In this document: piece after piece, positions 35,671 to 47,897 of the stretch | Numbering within the stretch: the first letter of the stretch is position 1 | Layout: each line of letters starts with the position of its first letter | Source: Cadophora sp. MPI-SDFR-AT-0126 | Taxonomy: Eukaryota; Ascomycota; Leotiomycetes; Helotiales; Ploettnerulaceae | DNA length: 64,000 nt | Direction of reading: 5' to 3' | Assembly (NCBI GenBank): GCA_020747065.1 | Contig: JAGMVK010000017.1 | Coordinates: 62,001 to 126,000 of the forward strand | The notes under the pieces: model-generated | The model's database searches: none | The model's input: only the letters and a program-made list of their open reading frames with translations | What the model was told of the DNA's origin: nothing | Program-made: the position numbers and the translations under genes

Positions 35671-37170
35671 ATGGACGCAAAGAGAGACCTCCGCTCCCCC
35701 TCTCCAGACTCCGGGTCTGACACCGAGGTACGAATCTCTTAAGCTTTACCTCCTGTCCGCTCCAATCCCCTCAATTTCATGATTGGAGGGCTGCGATCTC
35801 TTGACTTCGTACACCACAGAAATTACGGCCTCAGTAAACAACACTGACATCATGACCTCCTACAGGGCCCTCCTACACCCCGCGCCTCGCGCAGCAAGCC
35901 TCCAAAGGCATCCAAGCCTGCCGGGTCGTCATCCGCAAAGACCGTCACCATTGCCGACAGTCTTGCCTCGTGAGTACACTTGCACTCCTTGCTCAACAAA
36001 GCAAAGTCCTAAAACAAAAAGACACAATCTCACAACACAACCAGATTGGATAAGCGCCAACATCTATCTTTGTATGGATGTAAGTTGTGCGGTCCGCATG
36101 CAAACTGCACGTGCGTTGCTGGTATGTTCATTGTTTTGGTTTGTTTTGATTTACTCGAGAAGGCGCTAGCTCGAAGCGAGGCGGCCGATCCATCAGCTTT
36201 CTTCTTTATCACCACCCCTCCTAGTCTTTCCCTTCCCTCCTCAGCTTTTTTCAGACGCGCCGCTGACCATTATTCCTTCAATTCAAAGCACGAGGATACG
36301 ATACCGAGACTGCTCTTAAGAACCAAGACTCCATTCGCAAGGAAGACGCAGAATACTTCGCAGACCGTGATCCCCAGAAGGCCCTTGACAAGATGGAGCG
36401 TCGTGAGGCGAAGATTGAGGTAAGCTCTCAAATTTCACAACCTCACCTTGAATAGTATCTCTCTTGCTCAGCTCAACACGTTAAGCCCAAAGCAACACCA
36501 CAACGTACAGGCTGACTGACATCTATCTACAGTTCCAGAAGCGGCTCTTCTCCGACCATGCAAAGAGCCCATTCTGTTGCCACAAGCTCGTCCACGTCGA
36601 GCGCGATGGTTCCGGAGAGTTCATGGAGGAAGGCAGGCGTGACCCAATCCTGAAGTTCGTCAAGAACATCGAGACGGCCGAGTTTGCTGATGGCGTTGAC
36701 CGATTGTCCGACGAGGATCTCAAGGGTATTAAGGAGCTATACCGCGTATGTATTCCACTTCTTCTCATTCCTTCCCTCTATCTCCTCCACATGACTATTT
36801 CCATCTCCCATATGCGTGTCCTGGATCTGACACACCCCAGGTCAACCGCACCAAAGACCCCCACAACAAAGCGACCTTCATCTACGCCCCCGTCCCACAC
36901 AACGGCAGTGAAGCCTACATATCAATCTTCAAGATCGACCCACCGCACGCCTTCGAGCGCTTCGGCGGGCCCAGAACCGGCGGCAAGAACGGCTACCTCG
37001 CATTCACGTGCCCCGTACACAAGTGCAGTTACCAAGTTGGCTACTCCGTGTACCACATGATCGGCAAGAATGGCACGGTCGCGACCTTTGGTGATGGACG
37101 CTTGGATAAGCTGATGAAGGTCGAGAGATTGGAGAGACTGGTGCTGGGATATGGTGGGGTGGGATTTTGA
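35671..37170 (+). CDS. Unrecognised intron-rich protein with Cys/His motifs
   Basis: I assembled six exons: 35671-35727, 35866-35969, 36045-36079, 36289-36419, 36533-36745 and 36841-37170. They give 289 residues and keep phase at all five junctions; the 35-base third exon is needed to make exons 2 and 4 compatible. Residues 1-60 are Ser/Pro/Lys-rich and probably disordered. Residues 66-135 are charged and helical (KEDAEYFADRD, KALDKMERREAKIE), then FCCHKLVH at 123-130. The C-terminal part is likely globular, with CPVHKC at 237-242 and GYSVYHMIGKNGTVATFGDG. The paired CC-H and C-x2-H-x-C could bind a metal, but this is inference. I do not recognise the family. It is not secreted and has no membrane segment. 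Confidence 0.75.
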
Positions 37171-37657
37171 ATTGAGGCTTTGATCAGATGTGCTTGGAGT
37201 TTAACGGCTGGGATGGGATACCCATTTCTTTTTCCGAGGACGGATCGCATGAGACCTTTTCTCTTTCTGCATTGAGGCTCTGCGTTTTTGTTAGTGGCTA
37301 CGGTCAATTTGGGCAGCAGAGCAATGAATACCGGAGAAACGGTTTTGATACCTTTAAGTTTTCTTGTTGATTCAATGTGCTCGTGAGGAAGACTCGTGAC
37401 CTGAATTGGTAGGCTAATTTAGCCTCTGAATGTTACAATATGGCTTGACGACATATCTTTAGGGATCAATAGCTATTATATCCATCGACTTCTCCTACCT
37501 GGACCGCAATACAAATCGTTGAGATGTCGGGGCTGTCGAATGTCACGAGAGAGCTTCGCGACACATATGTTCCCGGACTAGAGTTCAAGGGTTTTGGTCG
37601 ATAGCAATCAATTCTCTTTTCTCTATTTTGCCCTATATACAAACCTCCTCCCCTACA
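37171..37657. other. Convergent gap before LTN1
   Basis: Nearly 0.5 kb of 3' flanking sequence between convergent genes; no feature recognised. Confidence 0.4.
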
Positions 37658-40600
37658 TTACGCCGCCCTCCTCCTCGCCGTATCAATCCCATAGTTGAAC
37701 GGATTTCTACAAAGCGGACAAGTGCTCTGATTTGAGCTCGAGAACCACTTATACAGACAATTCGAATGGAACAGATTGCTGCAGGTCTGGCATCGCTTAT
37801 CGGGAGTCTTCTTGTCGGGGCCAATGATCGAGTAGCAGATCGCGCATTCGGTGTGGCCTTTCAGGGCGCCGGTGACGTTCTTTTGGAAGGCAGTGAGGCC
37901 GTCGATTATGCTGCCGTTCTGCGAAGATTGATGTTAGAAAGAAGTAGTCGTTCTGGATTGTTTGAATGACGTGGGAAGGGGGAAGGGGGGATGGGGAGAT
38001 GGGATGAGTGAGACTTACAGAGAACGTAATAACACCTTGAGTAATTCTCAACCAACTCAACCACTTCTTCTCAGTAACAGCCACGCGATTCAAGCCCTCG
38101 ACCTTAACACCCTCCAGCGGATAATTATTCGGAAAGCGGATCACAATCTGCATCATTAACTCATCAACCTCATACCCGGCGAATATTTCCCTCGAGCGCT
38201 TCGACACCTTGATAATAAGATCCTTCTCATCATCGGCAGGAGGTTCCTGGTTCGCAGCCCACTTCTCAACTTCGTCGAGCGCATCTTCCACAACGAGCGG
38301 CGTGAAGAATTTCCGCGTCCAGGAATCGACTGCCAGACTGGTCTGTCGCGAGTCGCAGCTAAACCACCAAGTGCGGACTAGACCGGGTGTGTAGTTCAGG
38401 CAGAGGTAATAGAGGTTAACGAGGAGCCAGTTCATGCTTCGCTCGTTCGATTCCGAGTCATATGCTTTCCACATGTCGTAATGCCGGATCATACTGTTGT
38501 CTATGCGAGCGCGTTCGAGGTTGAGAGGGTTGGCGTCGGAGTGGCCGAGGATGATGAACATGAAGTTTAGGAGGGGGCCGATGTAGTTTTCGGTTTTAAG
38601 GAGTTCGCTGTAGTCGTTACGAACTTTGAGGGAGGCGGTGGTGTAGGATTCGAAGACAATTAACCAGGAGAGGAGGTAGCCGCGGATTGAAGAGGGGAAC
38701 TCGCTTGCTTCGGAAATGTCTTGCACGGATGGAGTGTTGAGAAGGAGGGAGAGCAGTTCGAAGGGAAGCTGGGCAGCTGATAAATGTTAGCATACGACAA
38801 TCGGATGTTGCGAAGCCACTTACTTGTGCCTTCAAGCAAGACGTTGACTGAAAGTTCCTGCTGAACTTTGGGTAGCGCCTTGCGGAGAACATCGAAAGCT
38901 GCGGATTGGATCAATTGGAAATCCGATGCCAATAGAGGATAGAACTCTGTCAGATCCTTTAAGTGATCTTCAGGTATCTTTGTCACTTCTCGTGACAGAA
39001 TAGTGTCGACGAACTCAAGAGGTTGGGTCTCCTTCGAGTGATGTAGTTTGAGAAGTTTGACCAAGCCGTCGCAGACCTGCCCGCGGGAGAGATCAAACGC
39101 TTCTTTGAGATCATCGTTATCACCATCCGACATATTTCGAAGAATGGAGTATAATTTCAAGGACATGCCTATCATCGGTAGCCGCTCGTTTGACAGAACA
39201 TCGTCTGAGCTCGAATTCCAGATAGAGATGCAGAAATCGAAAGCAGTTTCCCAATAGGTGCCATAGACATCTTTAATTGCTGGCAAAAGTTTCTGCAGTG
39301 CGCGACAGGCTTCAGAAGCAAGTCGAGGATCATTCACTGCCAAATCTTCTGTCCAGGACAGAATTTGCTTGACGGCGAACACTAGGCGATTGTTTGCGAC
39401 AGGCAAATCCTCTTCATCGTAGACGGACAAGACGGAATTCAACAGTACAAGCAGACTTAGAGTCTTCTCTGAATGGGCCTTGGCACCTGCGACATCACTG
39501 ATGAGTCGATTGCAGAGAGTATTGATCATCTTGCTGGAGCGAAGGCTGTCCTCGAGACCAATGAGAACCGCGGAAGCACCCAGGATATTGTTGGTAGAAG
39601 GCTTCAAGATATCCAGCTTCGTAAGCCATGCTTCGCTACCATCGTTTTGCCATCCGTGAGCGGAGACCAGGGCCTGAAATAGGTCACTCAATGCCTTTGA
39701 AGCATAGTAGGCAGTGGGTTTGCTAGCACTTGTTGATTCCAAAAATTTGGAGATCAAGGAGAGCACTACAGCAGAAGTATCCTTGGGAGGTGGCTCGGCG
39801 GTGACCGGATCTCGCCAGAACTTGGCATTTCCTGCCACATTTCCGAGAATCTCATGAGCATTCCGCAGGAATTGCCTGACTTCGGCCACTACGTCGAGAT
39901 CTTCGCACGATCCAAATAATTTGTTGTCTTCCAGCAAGTCGATTTGATCATTCGCGAGTTTACTGCTAAGAGACAAGAGATAGTAAAGCTCGACCTGCAG
40001 ATCCCCGGGCAACAGATTCGAAAGGTCTTCGTGAAGAAGTACTGAGGTCGTGTACATGGCCATCCTCAAGGGAACCGAGTATCCATTGATATCTCGCGCT
40101 GGTCGACTAGTCAGAGAGGTAGAAGAACTGGAAACCAAAAACACAGATCCAGCAAAAGGTCTCATGACACCCAAGGCTGGGTTTGGCGACTGCGCCAATA
40201 GCGGGGCAAGGGCTTCAGACCATAGTTGCGTGTCTGGAAAGATAGCTATTTGAGGAGAATCTGGAGCGTTCGCAATCATTTTGCTCGCTTCTTGAACGAG
40301 TGTCTCGATACTGGGTGAAAGTTAATGTCCTTGTTCAAGTGTTGCAGCATACAAACTTACGTTAACGATTGGGGTCCTGCGGTCTCGAGATTTTCTCTGA
40401 TGACATGAACAAGAGAGCTCTGACGAGGCGTTTCCGAATCGAAAGTGCTACTTGACTTCTCAATGATCGTCCTCAGAGTGTTGGCACGGGAAACCAATGT
40501 AGAATCGGCCAACTCGGTCAACCCTAGCAATTTTGTGATCAAAGTAACTTGCACATCTCTTTGGCTATTCAGTAAGCCGGGCTGGTTTCTGGAGATAAAT

Positions 40601-42818
40601 TCGAGGGATTTCAGAGCCCCATCTAAGCTCGAGTCTCTGGCATCGAGAGTCGCGAGAATTTGATCCAGGACCTTAGTTGATGTGGCGGGTGAAAGCGAGT
40701 CGAATGTGATAGCAGCTTCAAACAGTGACCTACTCTCTGAACTGCCTTGGACAGCTTTGGTGCTACCTCGAAGAAGGAATTCCTGAAGTCTAGAATTCTC
40801 TTGAGCAATCTTCGACACTGCATCATTCGCTATCAACTTTGAGATCGCCTGTATTCGGCTGCTGTCCTCCGGGATCGCTAAGAGCCCATCAACTGTTGAC
40901 TCCCAAAGCCTTTCAAAACTTGCGTCCTTGCCAGGGAATGCGCGGAACAAGTTCAAAATCGATATGAGGTATGGCCCAGACGGAGACAAAATGAGCCTAG
41001 GCAACTCATTCTCAAGAAACGATTCCAAGGTCGTCAGGGTTTCGGGCGAATCTCCTACAACAGTTGGAGTAAGTCTCAAAGCAGCTTCCACCGTGGCAAT
41101 GGCGGAGTACGGCTTGCCGTTTCTACTGGCTGTCGAGCTGAGACAGGTTTTAATGATTCGTTGCGATGAAGGAACAAGGAGATCCCTAGACTGATGTTGG
41201 TCTGCTTTCAATACTTCCGCTAACAGCTTGAACCACCGGTGGCTAATTGCAATGACAGCAGCCTGCGATGCATTGTAATCTTTTGACTGCTCAGGCAATG
41301 ATGTGAGAATTTTTGAACTAAACTCCTTCTCTTGCCTGGCCCACTCATTATTGAGAGCAGCATTGTCGACTTTTGGTGACAAGCAGATGGCAAGTCCCCT
41401 AGCCAGCGTTGATATACTGGTTCCGATTGCCCAACTGTCGTTTGCGGGGGCAGGATGCAGGTATTGCTCGAAGACGGGAAATATCCCGTATGGCAAGAGC
41501 TTCTCTTGCACAGCTTCTGGAGATAAAAGAGTAATGAAACGTTCTGTAATGTTGAAGTAGGTAGCCCAAGCCACACCAGCATTCGTTCTGGGCTCCTCTC
41601 GATTGGAAATGCCTTTACGTAAGGCTCTGAGGAATTCCAACAGAATTTCAGGATCAGGAGGAAGCACTCCGTCTGGAAGGCCGAGCACAAGCAACCCTAA
41701 CTTGGTCCAATAATCGGAAGGTCCTCCTTGGGAACCTTTCTCGACAAAAGTCCGAAGTCTTGAAAGAGGACCCTTCTTAGCCTTGTAAGACGATGTCCAT
41801 ACTTCAGGATACTTTGAGGTCAATGCAACCAAGAGACTCAAGAGCTGGAATGCAGAGGTAGTCTGCGGGGAGTTCAGTGCTTCGGCGATAAATGTGTGGC
41901 TGACCAGTTCCAGGTCTGGCTCGACGATCGCTGGAAGCTTTACCAGACAGACCATCATCAATTGATCTGTTGCTCGCCTCACGAATGCATCCTCACAGCT
42001 TGCAAACGCCCAGAGTTTCTTGTTGCCGGAGAGAATTCCCTCGAACTTTTCCTGGTGCTTTAGAATGGTGTCGTTATCCAGAGTGCTCAGCAAACTAGAG
42101 ATCAGAGATATGCTAGATCCAATGACTCGAAAGTATTTGGCTTGCATATCATCTGCACTCAAAGTCCGCTCATCACTGAGAGTTTGTGCCGTTTCTTCCA
42201 GGGCTTCCTGGGCGTAGTCCAGAATGGGAGCTTCGCATCTTTTGTAGAAAAGGGTCATCTTGGCCGGTGTCTCAAGGAAAGTCTTGGTACCATCATTCGC
42301 AGCTCTCGCGACAGCTCTGTCTCTGTCGTATGTACCTCCCAGCCAGCTTCCAACAATCTTGGGTATGTATTTCTCCATCCGCTTCCGTGCGGACTTCAGT
42401 AGCTCGAATTGTAAGATATGGGACAGTTCGCGCACACGACGAGAGTTGTCAATGGAAATACGAGGATAAAATTTGACCTGTATTCATCTATCAATAATAT
42501 GCTCTTATAGCTAAGATGTAGAGAGCGCACCCAAGCTTCTAAAACGGCATCCTCTACGCCGCCATCCTGCTCGAAGGGATGTGCTTGAACATATGCCCGC
42601 AGATCCTCCAATGCCTTGGACTTCGTTGTGCCATCCTTCTTTGACAAGTTCTTGAATGCCACCACTACGTTTGCATCACTAATGGCAGAGAGGTTCGGAG
42701 GCTCGGTCAAGTAGGATAATGTACTGCCGGATGATGATGTTGACCCAAACCCTCCAAACCCTGCACCAGTTGCCACTCTACTGCTCGAGGCTTGGGACTT
42801 GAACTGTCGTTTGCTCAT
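37658..42818 (-). CDS. LTN1: E3 ubiquitin ligase Listerin of ribosome quality control
   Basis: Listerin binds the 60S subunit of stalled ribosomes and ubiquitinates the trapped nascent chain. Minus-strand exons are 42818-42531, 42477-40361, 40310-38824, 38776-38019 and 37918-37658, giving 1636 residues, close to the fungal family length. The N-terminus starts with KRQFKSQASSSR and then LTEPPNLSAISD and KKDGTTKSKALEDL, the conserved N-terminal domain. A long HEAT/ARM-like helical solenoid follows. The penultimate exon holds the RWD-like region (FAGYEVDELMMQIVIRFPNNYPLEGV). The last exon is a C4HC3 RING variant starting at about residue 1575: ECAIC, then RCQTC, LFHSNCLYKWF and TCPLC. All junctions keep phase and no damage is seen. 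Confidence 0.95.
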
Positions 42819-44648
42819 GTGGGCGGAGGTATAGATAGCGTCAGTGACTTCAAAGGGAGGTAGTTTTAGGTCCGAATGGGCGCAAGTGACCTTGGTCTTT
42901 TTGTTGATCTCAGTCCATGGACAAGATGTGCTGGAACTGTGCCCGGCTCAGGTGGGAGAATCTAGCGTGAAAATTATTGCAATGAGCAGACAAGAGTGAC
43001 TTCCAAGATTTGGTAAGCTGGCGTGCTTGTACAGGTGTATTAATTAATAGTGTGCGAAGCTCAAGGCGGCGAAGGGTAGCTACAAAAATTCCACAGGACA
43101 GGACAGAGGACTCCGGACACCAAAATGCACCACGGTCCATTTCACTTTCATCCATCCCACTTCGGTCCTTCGCCGAGTGACGAGACTGAATGCGGTGAGC
43201 AGCGGCAGTAAGTAGCATTTGTGGGTTAGTTCTTTCATACCCCTGCTCTTGGATCAACATGGCCGAGCACAGCACAGCACAGCACAGCACAGCACAGCAC
43301 AGCACAGCCGGGATAGCGGGCGGGTGAATGCGGAGCTAACTAAGGTTGGGGGAGCCAAAAGCAGCAAGCAACTGAGCTTTGGAGCAGCAACTTGCTGTAG
43401 CGATCGAAGATGTGTGTTGATACAGCTCAATTTCATCGCATTTCAAGCTCAAATTTTAGATGTTTAAAACAGAAAAAAGGAGTGTGTCAGATGTTCTCGG
43501 AAGTCATTGGTGGAGGTCCAGGCTCTATCCTAAAAGCAACCTCCTCTGAAATGATGAAGCTGATTCCCCCATGCTTATCCGCCCGCTGCTTTTGCTGCTG
43601 GCTTGTCTTGTGAGACACTACACTACCCCGCAGCCCAGTGACGCCTGGAGGTAGGTGGATGAACAGAAGCTGTGAGAAGGTGAGGTAAAGTTACCAACCA
43701 ACCAAAGCTACCATCCTGCTTCCCCTCCCTTTCCCTTCTTCCTCTTCTTCCTAACCTCTCTTTTCTAACCTCAAATCAACTCTTCTTCGAATTGTGCCTT
43801 TACACTCCGCCGTCCTGCTTCCCTTCCCCGAGTAACTCTTCCACATACCTCACTAAGACACTTCTTTGGAGAACAAGCTGCTCCTCGGCCTTCACATGCG
43901 ACCGACCCATCTTCCACTGGCCCAAATACCGGAACCAGCCTTGTTACAGGAACACAAACACAACAGCTCTCCAGCTATTGAATGCACACTCTCGCCCATC
44001 TTGAAATCTTCCGCAGCATTCTGATTGGTTCTGGGAATCGTACCTTACTGTGCAAAGGAAGCCGGCTTTCAACAGGCAACCCCTCAGAGAACTGCGCGTT
44101 ACCAACACTTTCCCCCACTATATGATAGCATCGACAGCTATTTCATCACCTCCCACGCAACTGTGATTCCTTTGACCTCTGGCAACAACTTCGAATCGCT
44201 GGATTGCTCAGTTCCCGCTGTTATTTGCTTTTTGCAAGGCAGCTCAGTGCAGGACTACCCCGCCACGCAGTCATTCCCAGACGACCAACTTACGTCAACC
44301 ACCTACTTGCTATGAACTTGCACGAACTTGCTATCAGGATACATCCGCACACTTTCTGAGCGTCATCTTGCGAACGGATAACCAGCTGGGTTAGTCAGAC
44401 TCTAAAAATTACCGCGAAATCCCCCACTGACAGATCCCAAGCTGCTCCAATTCTCTAAATGCAAGCCGGCATAGAGAAGGCACCCAGAGCTCGCCCGGAA
44501 CCATATCAGCAAGTCTTCAGCAATTTAAAATTTGTTGATTTGGGTAAGGATCCTAAGTAAATTCGGGCAATCGCCATTTATTACCACTTGAGCCCATACA
44601 AACTTAGCACCAGTCAATTAGCATGCAACGAGGAAGATAACAGACAAG
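42819..44648. other. 1.8 kb divergent region between LTN1 and the repeat protein gene
   Basis: It contains an (AGCAC) microsatellite (listed separately) and a long CT-rich stretch at about 43700-43850 that fits a leader of the plus-strand gene. The open frames here are short and overlap on both strands. Confidence 0.4.
43266..43305. repeat. Pentanucleotide microsatellite (AGCAC)8
   Basis: Eight perfect tandem copies of AGCAC are present. The minus-strand frame through it reads as a Cys-Cys-Ala-Val-Leu repeat, which is an artefact of the tandem and not evidence of a protein. Confidence 0.95.
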
Positions 44649-47600
44649 ATGCTTTCGTCAACAATACCAACTGCCTTGACGGTATCGACCTTTCAGCACT
44701 CCTTAGCTCCTTCATCAGCTCTACTTCTATCCACCGGGCGCTTGCCACGAAGACCTCGGCCACACCAACAAATCCGAAATTTCCGACTAAATTTGTGGTC
44801 GTCATACCTTGATCCTACCTTCCAGAAAGAAATTCGTCGCCGATATCGACGGGCGGAGAAACACAGACACATTGAAGCCTTGAATCGGAAGCTATCGTGG
44901 GACCGCCACTTCCCTATAGGTCGACATGTTGGATTGAAGGGGTTCATGTGTAGTGCATGGCGGGGTCACGATTCAAGACCAGGTGGACGATGGGTAAATG
45001 TGGATGATCTGAAGACTGTCAACGCGAAGCAACAATCCAACAATGAGGATATTCATGACAGATTTGACAGGAGTCGGCTTGAGAGCTTCATGAATAGTGG
45101 AGACTCGTTATATGACTTCATTCGTGCGAGGTCACGTATATTTGGCCCTGGTTGGACAAGCACAAGGTCAGAACCCAGCAAAACGACTTCGTCACCAGAT
45201 CCTTCGCCTCATGGATTTACGAATTCTTCGACATATGGGCATGAAGGATTCAGAAGACGGTTTCGACAGCAGGAAGAGAAGGCTGCTGAGCCGGAATATG
45301 ATATCGATCCCATCACCAACCGAAGAATTCCCGATACGTTACCGAAGGGCGTGAATGTAGACGAGATTCCAGTGAAGACTTTCAAGGGGTATCGGTCTCA
45401 GTTTCAAACTTTCGAGCCTCCGACTTCGACGGCAGAACCCACGTCACCTGAAATCCTCCACTCGCTTAAGGAGCGCTTGAAAGCATACCAAAGCGTTGGA
45501 GTTGAGCAAAGCGAGAATGAAGACCCTGTCCAAGATGGCCTCAAATCTTACGACGAGAAGGTAGATTATGAGTCTGGTCGCTTTTACGACTGTGTCGGAA
45601 TCGACGTAGATTACTCTGATCCAGTGCAGAAGGGGCTGAAGGATTATGACAATAAAATTTCAGATGGAAAGGCCTGCCCTGAGGATATTACGATGACCAA
45701 GAGCGCAGATTCAGTTCAGGATGGACTTGCAGATTATGATTCCAAAGCTGGATATAGGCAAGGTCGGCCAAGTGAGAAACTCGAAGAGCAGCCCGAGCAG
45801 GATGACCCAGTCACTCAAGCGATCAAGGACTACGAGTCGTGGAGTGAGCAACCAAAAGTTGTAGGGAGCTCCGATACGAGACCTGAATCACGGAATCCAG
45901 TCGAGCAAGCGATTCGAGAATATGAGAATTCTGAGCTGTATAGACGAGAGCGAAAGAAGAAGCAAGCAGATGTGCTATTGAAGGCAATTCAGGATTACGA
46001 AGCAAATTATCAGAACATCGCCACGAATCTGACTGGTGCGAGGCTCGATCCAGAAAAGTTGAATCCAGTGTTAAGAGCAATCCAGGAATACGAGCGCACT
46101 GCTTCGGATGAGCACCAGGAGCCGCTTGATCCCATTCTGAAGGCATTCCGAGAATACAAAACTGCGGCTCAGCGTACTCGGGCTGAAAGCAGCGATCAAG
46201 ATGGCATGGCAGCTCCAAAGCAGCTTGATAAACTGCTTCAATCCATCGATGAGAACAAGTCTGCAGTGTTGCAAGGTGCAACTGCAAACAGCCAACCACA
46301 GGAGAAATGCCCAGTTCAAGAAGGCTTGAAAGAATATGATGCCAAGGTTCACCATTATCGGATTCCCTCGGAGCCTGGAAGGACAACCGTGAAGTCTTTA
46401 GCATTCGCCTCCAAGCCCACAGTCAATACAGAAATGAAAGGTATTACTGACGAAACAACTGAAGATTTGGACCTTCTTCGAACAAGTGATATACGAGCCG
46501 CGTCAGGGATAATCAGAAGTCCCGCGAAAGAGACCGAATCTGAGAAGAGCGCGAAGAGAAAGGAACTCGAGGATAGCTTCGATAATTTGCAAAGCGTGAC
46601 GAGCTCTGCAGATGAAGCTGCGGCTACTCACAAGGTGCATACTTCGCGAAAACTAGCAGAAGAGCTTCGAATTGAGCATAGCGAGTTGTTGAATCATACA
46701 GCCCATGCTCGAGGACGAATCGATGCTAAGATCGCGGAAGTTGAAGCAGGCTGGAAGCCTGATGTTCCTGCAAAGAAGCTGACGGGTAACTTTGTTCGAG
46801 ACTTTCCAGAAGAATTTGAGGCAAAATGGACGGCCACAGATGCTGATACTGAAGGGCTTACTGCTCAGTCCAGGACAGAGAGCGAGACAGATCCGTTACT
46901 TGGTCTTGCGCCAGAGTCATTTTCAAGAGATCCCACAACTCCTCGAATGGAGACTTCCCTTGACCGATCAAATGAACAAATGAAAAGTAACCCTGAGGAT
47001 ACACAAGGAGGAGCATCTTCGACATCTTCGACACCTGTCGAAGTCGCTTCGGAAGAGCCAGGGGATAGCGCGCGAACCCGCAGGGCTAAGAAAGAGATTC
47101 GAGATCGGAAGGATCTTGTACGTGAAATTCGTGGCATTTATGAAGACGAATACGGTACCATTGATACCAACCACCGCCAAGTTCCTGTCCAAGAGACCAT
47201 GGCTACCCAGCCTGAGAGCACAACTGAACCGAGTAGTCAACCTTTGGATCAATTTGCGAATACTCCAGAGCCAACGCTGTATAAAATCCTTGCATATGAC
47301 CCCACGATGCAGTCTGTCAGTATTGCGGAGACCACGTCCATTGTCCCAGACTCTTCCGACTCGTTGACGCCTGCAGAGGTTCTTCTTCGATTATCCAATC
47401 CATCAAAGTTCTTTCCTCATTTCCAGTCCCTTCAATCACACGGATACGAGATTGTGGCAGGTAGTGGTGATGTTCTTGTTTTCCGAAAGGTTCGATCGGG
47501 TGCTCCAATCTTGCCCAAGGTTGAGACGCCCGCGGAGGCCCATGAGAAGGCAGTTACTCAAGAGCGGAAGAGGGTGACGAATCCTATTGATGGCATGCAG

Positions 47601-47897
47601 AGTACTCCCATCACCGGAGACTTTGCAAGTCCAACTGGTTTTGTCAATTACGACCTTCCCCGTGGCTCTGAGATCCCCTTCAAGTCCAACATCGATGTCC
47701 GCCGCGAGGAGGCAGTCTTCAGTGGCCGAAAGAATTGGGAGGATGAAGCCGAAGAGGAGAGACCAAAGGCCAAAGGCAAAGGAAAGAGATTGTTGGTGGG
47801 CGCGGCGTGGGTAGCAGCTTGCTCGTATGCTGTTGGCGTGGTATCCGAGTTCTTCAGAACTGGTGGAATGGACGGGAAGGGACCACAGGGTTTCTGA
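44649..47897 (+). CDS. Probable mitochondrial membrane protein with PV/AI-Y repeats
   Basis: This is a single 1082-residue exon. The first 45 residues are rich in Arg, Ser, Thr and Leu without acids (LSTGRLPRRPRPHQQIRNFR), as in a mitochondrial targeting sequence. Residues 266-570 hold about ten copies of a short motif, roughly D/N-P-V-x3-A/G-I/L-x2-Y-D/E, beginning at 266, 292, 324, 354, 386, 416, 441, 472, 494, a divergent one near 527, and 554. Typical copies are DPVQDGLKSYDEK, DPVTQAIKDYESW and NPVLRAIQEYERT. A charged, low-complexity part follows, then SKFFPHFQSLQSHGYEIV, a compact conserved block near 920, and a single C-terminal membrane helix (LLVGAAWVAACSYAVGVV). I recall similar proteins of unknown function in other ascomycetes but cannot name a family. 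Confidence 0.85.
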   Translation: MLSSTIPTALTVSTFQHSLAPSSALLLSTGRLPRRPRPHQQIRNFRLNLWSSYLDPTFQKEIRRRYRRAEKHRHIEALNRKLSWDRHFPIGRHVGLKGFMCSAWRGHDSRPGGRWVNVDDLKTVNAKQQSNNEDIHDRFDRSRLESFMNSGDSLYDFIRARSRIFGPGWTSTRSEPSKTTSSPDPSPHGFTNSSTYGHEGFRRRFRQQEEKAAEPEYDIDPITNRRIPDTLPKGVNVDEIPVKTFKGYRSQFQTFEPPTSTAEPTSPEILHSLKERLKAYQSVGVEQSENEDPVQDGLKSYDEKVDYESGRFYDCVGIDVDYSDPVQKGLKDYDNKISDGKACPEDITMTKSADSVQDGLADYDSKAGYRQGRPSEKLEEQPEQDDPVTQAIKDYESWSEQPKVVGSSDTRPESRNPVEQAIREYENSELYRRERKKKQADVLLKAIQDYEANYQNIATNLTGARLDPEKLNPVLRAIQEYERTASDEHQEPLDPILKAFREYKTAAQRTRAESSDQDGMAAPKQLDKLLQSIDENKSAVLQGATANSQPQEKCPVQEGLKEYDAKVHHYRIPSEPGRTTVKSLAFASKPTVNTEMKGITDETTEDLDLLRTSDIRAASGIIRSPAKETESEKSAKRKELEDSFDNLQSVTSSADEAAATHKVHTSRKLAEELRIEHSELLNHTAHARGRIDAKIAEVEAGWKPDVPAKKLTGNFVRDFPEEFEAKWTATDADTEGLTAQSRTESETDPLLGLAPESFSRDPTTPRMETSLDRSNEQMKSNPEDTQGGASSTSSTPVEVASEEPGDSARTRRAKKEIRDRKDLVREIRGIYEDEYGTIDTNHRQVPVQETMATQPESTTEPSSQPLDQFANTPEPTLYKILAYDPTMQSVSIAETTSIVPDSSDSLTPAEVLLRLSNPSKFFPHFQSLQSHGYEIVAGSGDVLVFRKVRSGAPILPKVETPAEAHEKAVTQERKRVTNPIDGMQSTPITGDFASPTGFVNYDLPRGSEIPFKSNIDVRREEAVFSGRKNWEDEAEEERPKAKGKGKRLLVGAAWVAACSYAVGVVSEFFRTGGMDGKGPQGF

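Noticed and set aside
43266..43305. CRISPR-like array
   Set aside because: It is a plain tandem without spacers in a eukaryotic genome.
43254..43436. Minus-strand frame reading as Cys-Cys-Ala-Val-Leu repeats
   Set aside because: It is only the translation of the AGCAC tandem repeat; a microsatellite keeps all frames open.
45823..46404. 193-codon minus-strand frame
   Set aside because: It lies wholly inside the plus-strand repeat-protein gene, whose frame has the repeats and codon structure; the antisense frame has no motif.
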